Assembly: GCA_043765375.1 (NCBI GenBank) | Contig: JAYUJH010000001.1 | Coordinates: 1 to 55,774 of the forward strand | Reading direction: 5' to 3' | Source: JAYUJH01 sp043765375 | Lineage (GTDB): Bacteria; Pseudomonadota; Alphaproteobacteria; Rickettsiales; UBA998 | DNA length: 55,774 nucleotides | Position numbers and translations under genes: made by a program | The notes under the pieces: model-generated | Seen by the model: only the letters and a program-made list of their open reading frames with translations | Database searches by the model: none | Told to the model about the DNA's origin: nothing | Shown here: in pieces, positions 54,666 through 55,774 of the stretch | Position numbering within the stretch: position 1 is the first letter of the stretch | Layout of the letters: every line of letters starts with the position of its first letter

Positions 54666-55250
54666 GGCATTAACATAAAGATACATTATATTACATAATA
54701 TATGGATTATTTTATGGGTAAATGTAAGTTTTGTTTTGGTGAAGTGCTTGTGAAGATTGGTTTTGTTAGGGGGAAGCAACGATATACCCAAAGAGTGGCG
54801 TAGTCAAATGCAAAGATTGCGGTAAAAACCAAGTATTGGGTGATGCTAGAGAAAAATACAGCAATGCAGTTCGTGCCTCAGCGATTGCGATGTATTTGAA
54901 TTCTTGCGGGTTGCGTGCAATCGGCAGGGTGCTTAAAGTTTCTTATCAGCTGGTAGATAAATGGGTTGAGCAGGAAATCCTAAAACTTCAAGCAACGCCT
55001 CGCACTATTGCTATTTTGGAGATGGACACCCGCAGGGCGACGAAGTCAAATCACACTTATCAACAATTTTGTCGTTGGTGCAATAAAGGAATATGGCATA
55101 AGATGTTGAGCTTTACAAAGAACGATACAAAATTGAATGCACGTTCGGATTCTTGAAGCATTATAGAAGGTTTTTCGCAAGGTTTGATAAATTAAAAACA
55201 CGATTTGAAATATTTCTAAACTTCGCTGAAGCATTACAATGGATTAAATG
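54666..55250 (+). pseudogene. IS1/IS5 chimeric transposase remnant
   Basis: The left end GGCATTAACATAAAGATACA matches the IS1-like end at 51139. From ATG 54714 the frame gives GKCKFCFGEVLVKIGFVRGK; a mini-repeat at 54786-54809 then shifts the frame, after which AREKYSNAVRASAIAMYLNS and LRAIGRVLKVSYQLVDKWVE continue. At 55028-55051 a second mini-repeat follows LEMD, and beyond it the sequence changes family to IS5: NHTYQQFCRWCNKGIWHKM and, after a gap, YKIECTFGFLKHYRRFFARF. The product cannot be a working enzyme. Confidence 0.75.
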
Positions 55251-55331
55251 AAAAATAACAACGGAACCTAGTCATTGCCAGTAAATGAAAGACGAGATTT
55301 AGTCATTGCAACCCTTCCGAGGGTATCCTCG

Positions 55332-55372
55332 CCTCTGATATATTATTGAAATCAACAATTATATATCAGAGG
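55332..55372 (+). promoter_or_regulatory. Inverted repeat covering the ribosome binding site of the holin-like gene
   Basis: CCTCTGATATAT (55332-55343) and ATATATCAGAGG (55361-55372) are perfect 12 bp arms with 17 bases between. The right arm contains AGAGG, the ribosome binding site of the gene starting at 55378, so the hairpin in mRNA would hide it. Confidence 0.6.
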
Positions 55373-55377
55373 AAAAT

Positions 55378-55548
55378 ATGAAAGATAATATTACTGATTG
55401 CGCATATGTCTCAATTGTTGGAATATTTTCGTTGCTTGGGATTGCTACATTAAATGATGTGCTATCAACCATCAGCATTTGTTGCGCCATATTAGTTGGT
55501 GTGGGGCGCATTGCTTTGATTGCCAGAGAATGGAGGCGGAAGCAATGA
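55378..55548 (+). CDS. Small holin-like membrane protein, 56 residues
   Basis: Two hydrophobic segments (YVSIVGIFSLLGIATL and ISICCAILVGVGRIALIA) and a basic end EWRRKQ fit class II phage holins, though no family is certain. AGAGGA lies 5 bases before the ATG. Its stop overlaps the start of the endopeptidase gene (ATGA), the usual order of a holin-endolysin pair. Confidence 0.6.
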   Translation: MKDNITDCAYVSIVGIFSLLGIATLNDVLSTISICCAILVGVGRIALIAREWRRKQ

Positions 55549-55774
55549 CGCAATTTCAATCAAACTTTCAACCACAATCTCAACTACAATGGCGATGGAA
55601 ATATTTTACTCGTGATGAACTGAAATGCAAGGGTGACGGCACGTTTGTTGCGAATAATAATGCGTTGGATAAGCTAGAGCGATTGCGGGAGTTAATGGGA
55701 GTTCCATTAACAATTAATAGCGCATACCGTTCACCAGCGCATAATCGCAAAATTGGTGGTGCAGATAATTCAAT
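55545..55774 (+). CDS. Peptidase M15-like endolysin, N-terminal part
   Basis: The frame runs off the window after 76 codons. WKYFTRDELKCKGDGTFVAN, LDKLERLRELMGVPLTINSA and YRSPAHNRKIGGADNS match the start of phage peptidase M15A (zinc D-Ala-D-Ala carboxypeptidase/L-alanyl-D-glutamate endopeptidase) proteins, in which SAYRSP..N..VGGA..S precedes the zinc ligands. With the holin-like gene it suggests a prophage or phage remnant extending to the right. Confidence 0.75.
   Translation, partial: MTQFQSNFQPQSQLQWRWKYFTRDELKCKGDGTFVANNNALDKLERLRELMGVPLTINSAYRSPAHNRKIGGADNS

Noticed and set aside
1..55774. CRISPR array
   Set aside because: No regularly spaced direct repeats with unique spacers were found; the repeats present are dispersed, tandem without spacers, or inverted.

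Overview
The window is about two-thirds A+T and comes from an alphaproteobacterium. The best evidence is a circularly permuted, two-piece tmRNA gene (about 42595-42950, minus strand). Supporting signs are the rnc-era pair, a stand-alone CobS-like ATPase, a ferredoxin of the Fe-S assembly type and an MHS-type symporter. The base composition, many decayed mobile genes and dispersed repeats suggest a host-associated or reduced lineage of Rickettsiales/Holosporales type. It still has purine synthesis, pantothenate, lysine/murein and flagellar genes and two photolyases, so it is not extremely reduced. I cannot name the genus.

Layout. 1-640: a decayed serine-recombinase tail, richer in G+C than its surroundings, beside tRNA-Tyr. 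737-4145: two different photolyases between tRNA-Tyr and tRNA-Gly. 4401-8298: an MHS transporter, a peptidoglycan amidase, ubiA and a tiny conserved-leader peptide gene. 8533-18868: ferredoxin, a membrane protein, oligoendopeptidase F, purC-purS-purQ-folD, recO, a DsbA-like protein, rho and a Pif1-like helicase. 18963-20779: an inverted-repeat-bounded 1.8 kb element with phage-type genes. 20946-29991: rsmB, pmbA, panB, era, rnc, a CobS-like ATPase, rpsM-rpsK-rpoA-rplQ and secB. 29992-30938: IS remnant, a dispersed repeat and a structured RNA gene. 30939-41142: an epimerase, mrdA, a histidine kinase, metK, a YceI-like protein, dapD, rnhB, a glycine-zipper lipoprotein, nfu and rnpB. 41350-47378: a prepilin with a poly-C tract, tmRNA, a membrane protein, tiny genes, a sugar-nucleotide dehydrogenase, flgA and flgH. 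47475-51133: a toxin/immunity cassette array. 51139-55250: an IS1-like element, an acyl-CoA ligase, a second prepilin and an IS1/IS5 chimera. 55332-55774: the start of a phage lysis cassette.

How the genes work together. Housekeeping groups are purine synthesis with folate one-carbon supply (purC, purS, purQ, folD), the alpha operon of ribosomal proteins and RNA polymerase, RNA processing and ribosome assembly (rnc, era, rsmB, rnpB, ssrA), and murein growth and precursor supply (mrdA, dapD, amidase).

The most unusual system is at 47475-51133. A short phage-head-type (MuF/SPP1 gp7-like) domain is fused to a C-terminal domain that resembles the catalytic domain of colicin M. It is followed by three further, promoterless copies of that C-terminal domain, each diverged. 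Different small membrane proteins lie between them and look like immunity proteins. This is the layout of a polymorphic toxin with a silent cassette store. A second theme is a 20-28 bp G+C-rich mini-repeat found again and again inside recombinase and transposase genes, at one place on the seam of an IS1/IS5 chimera.
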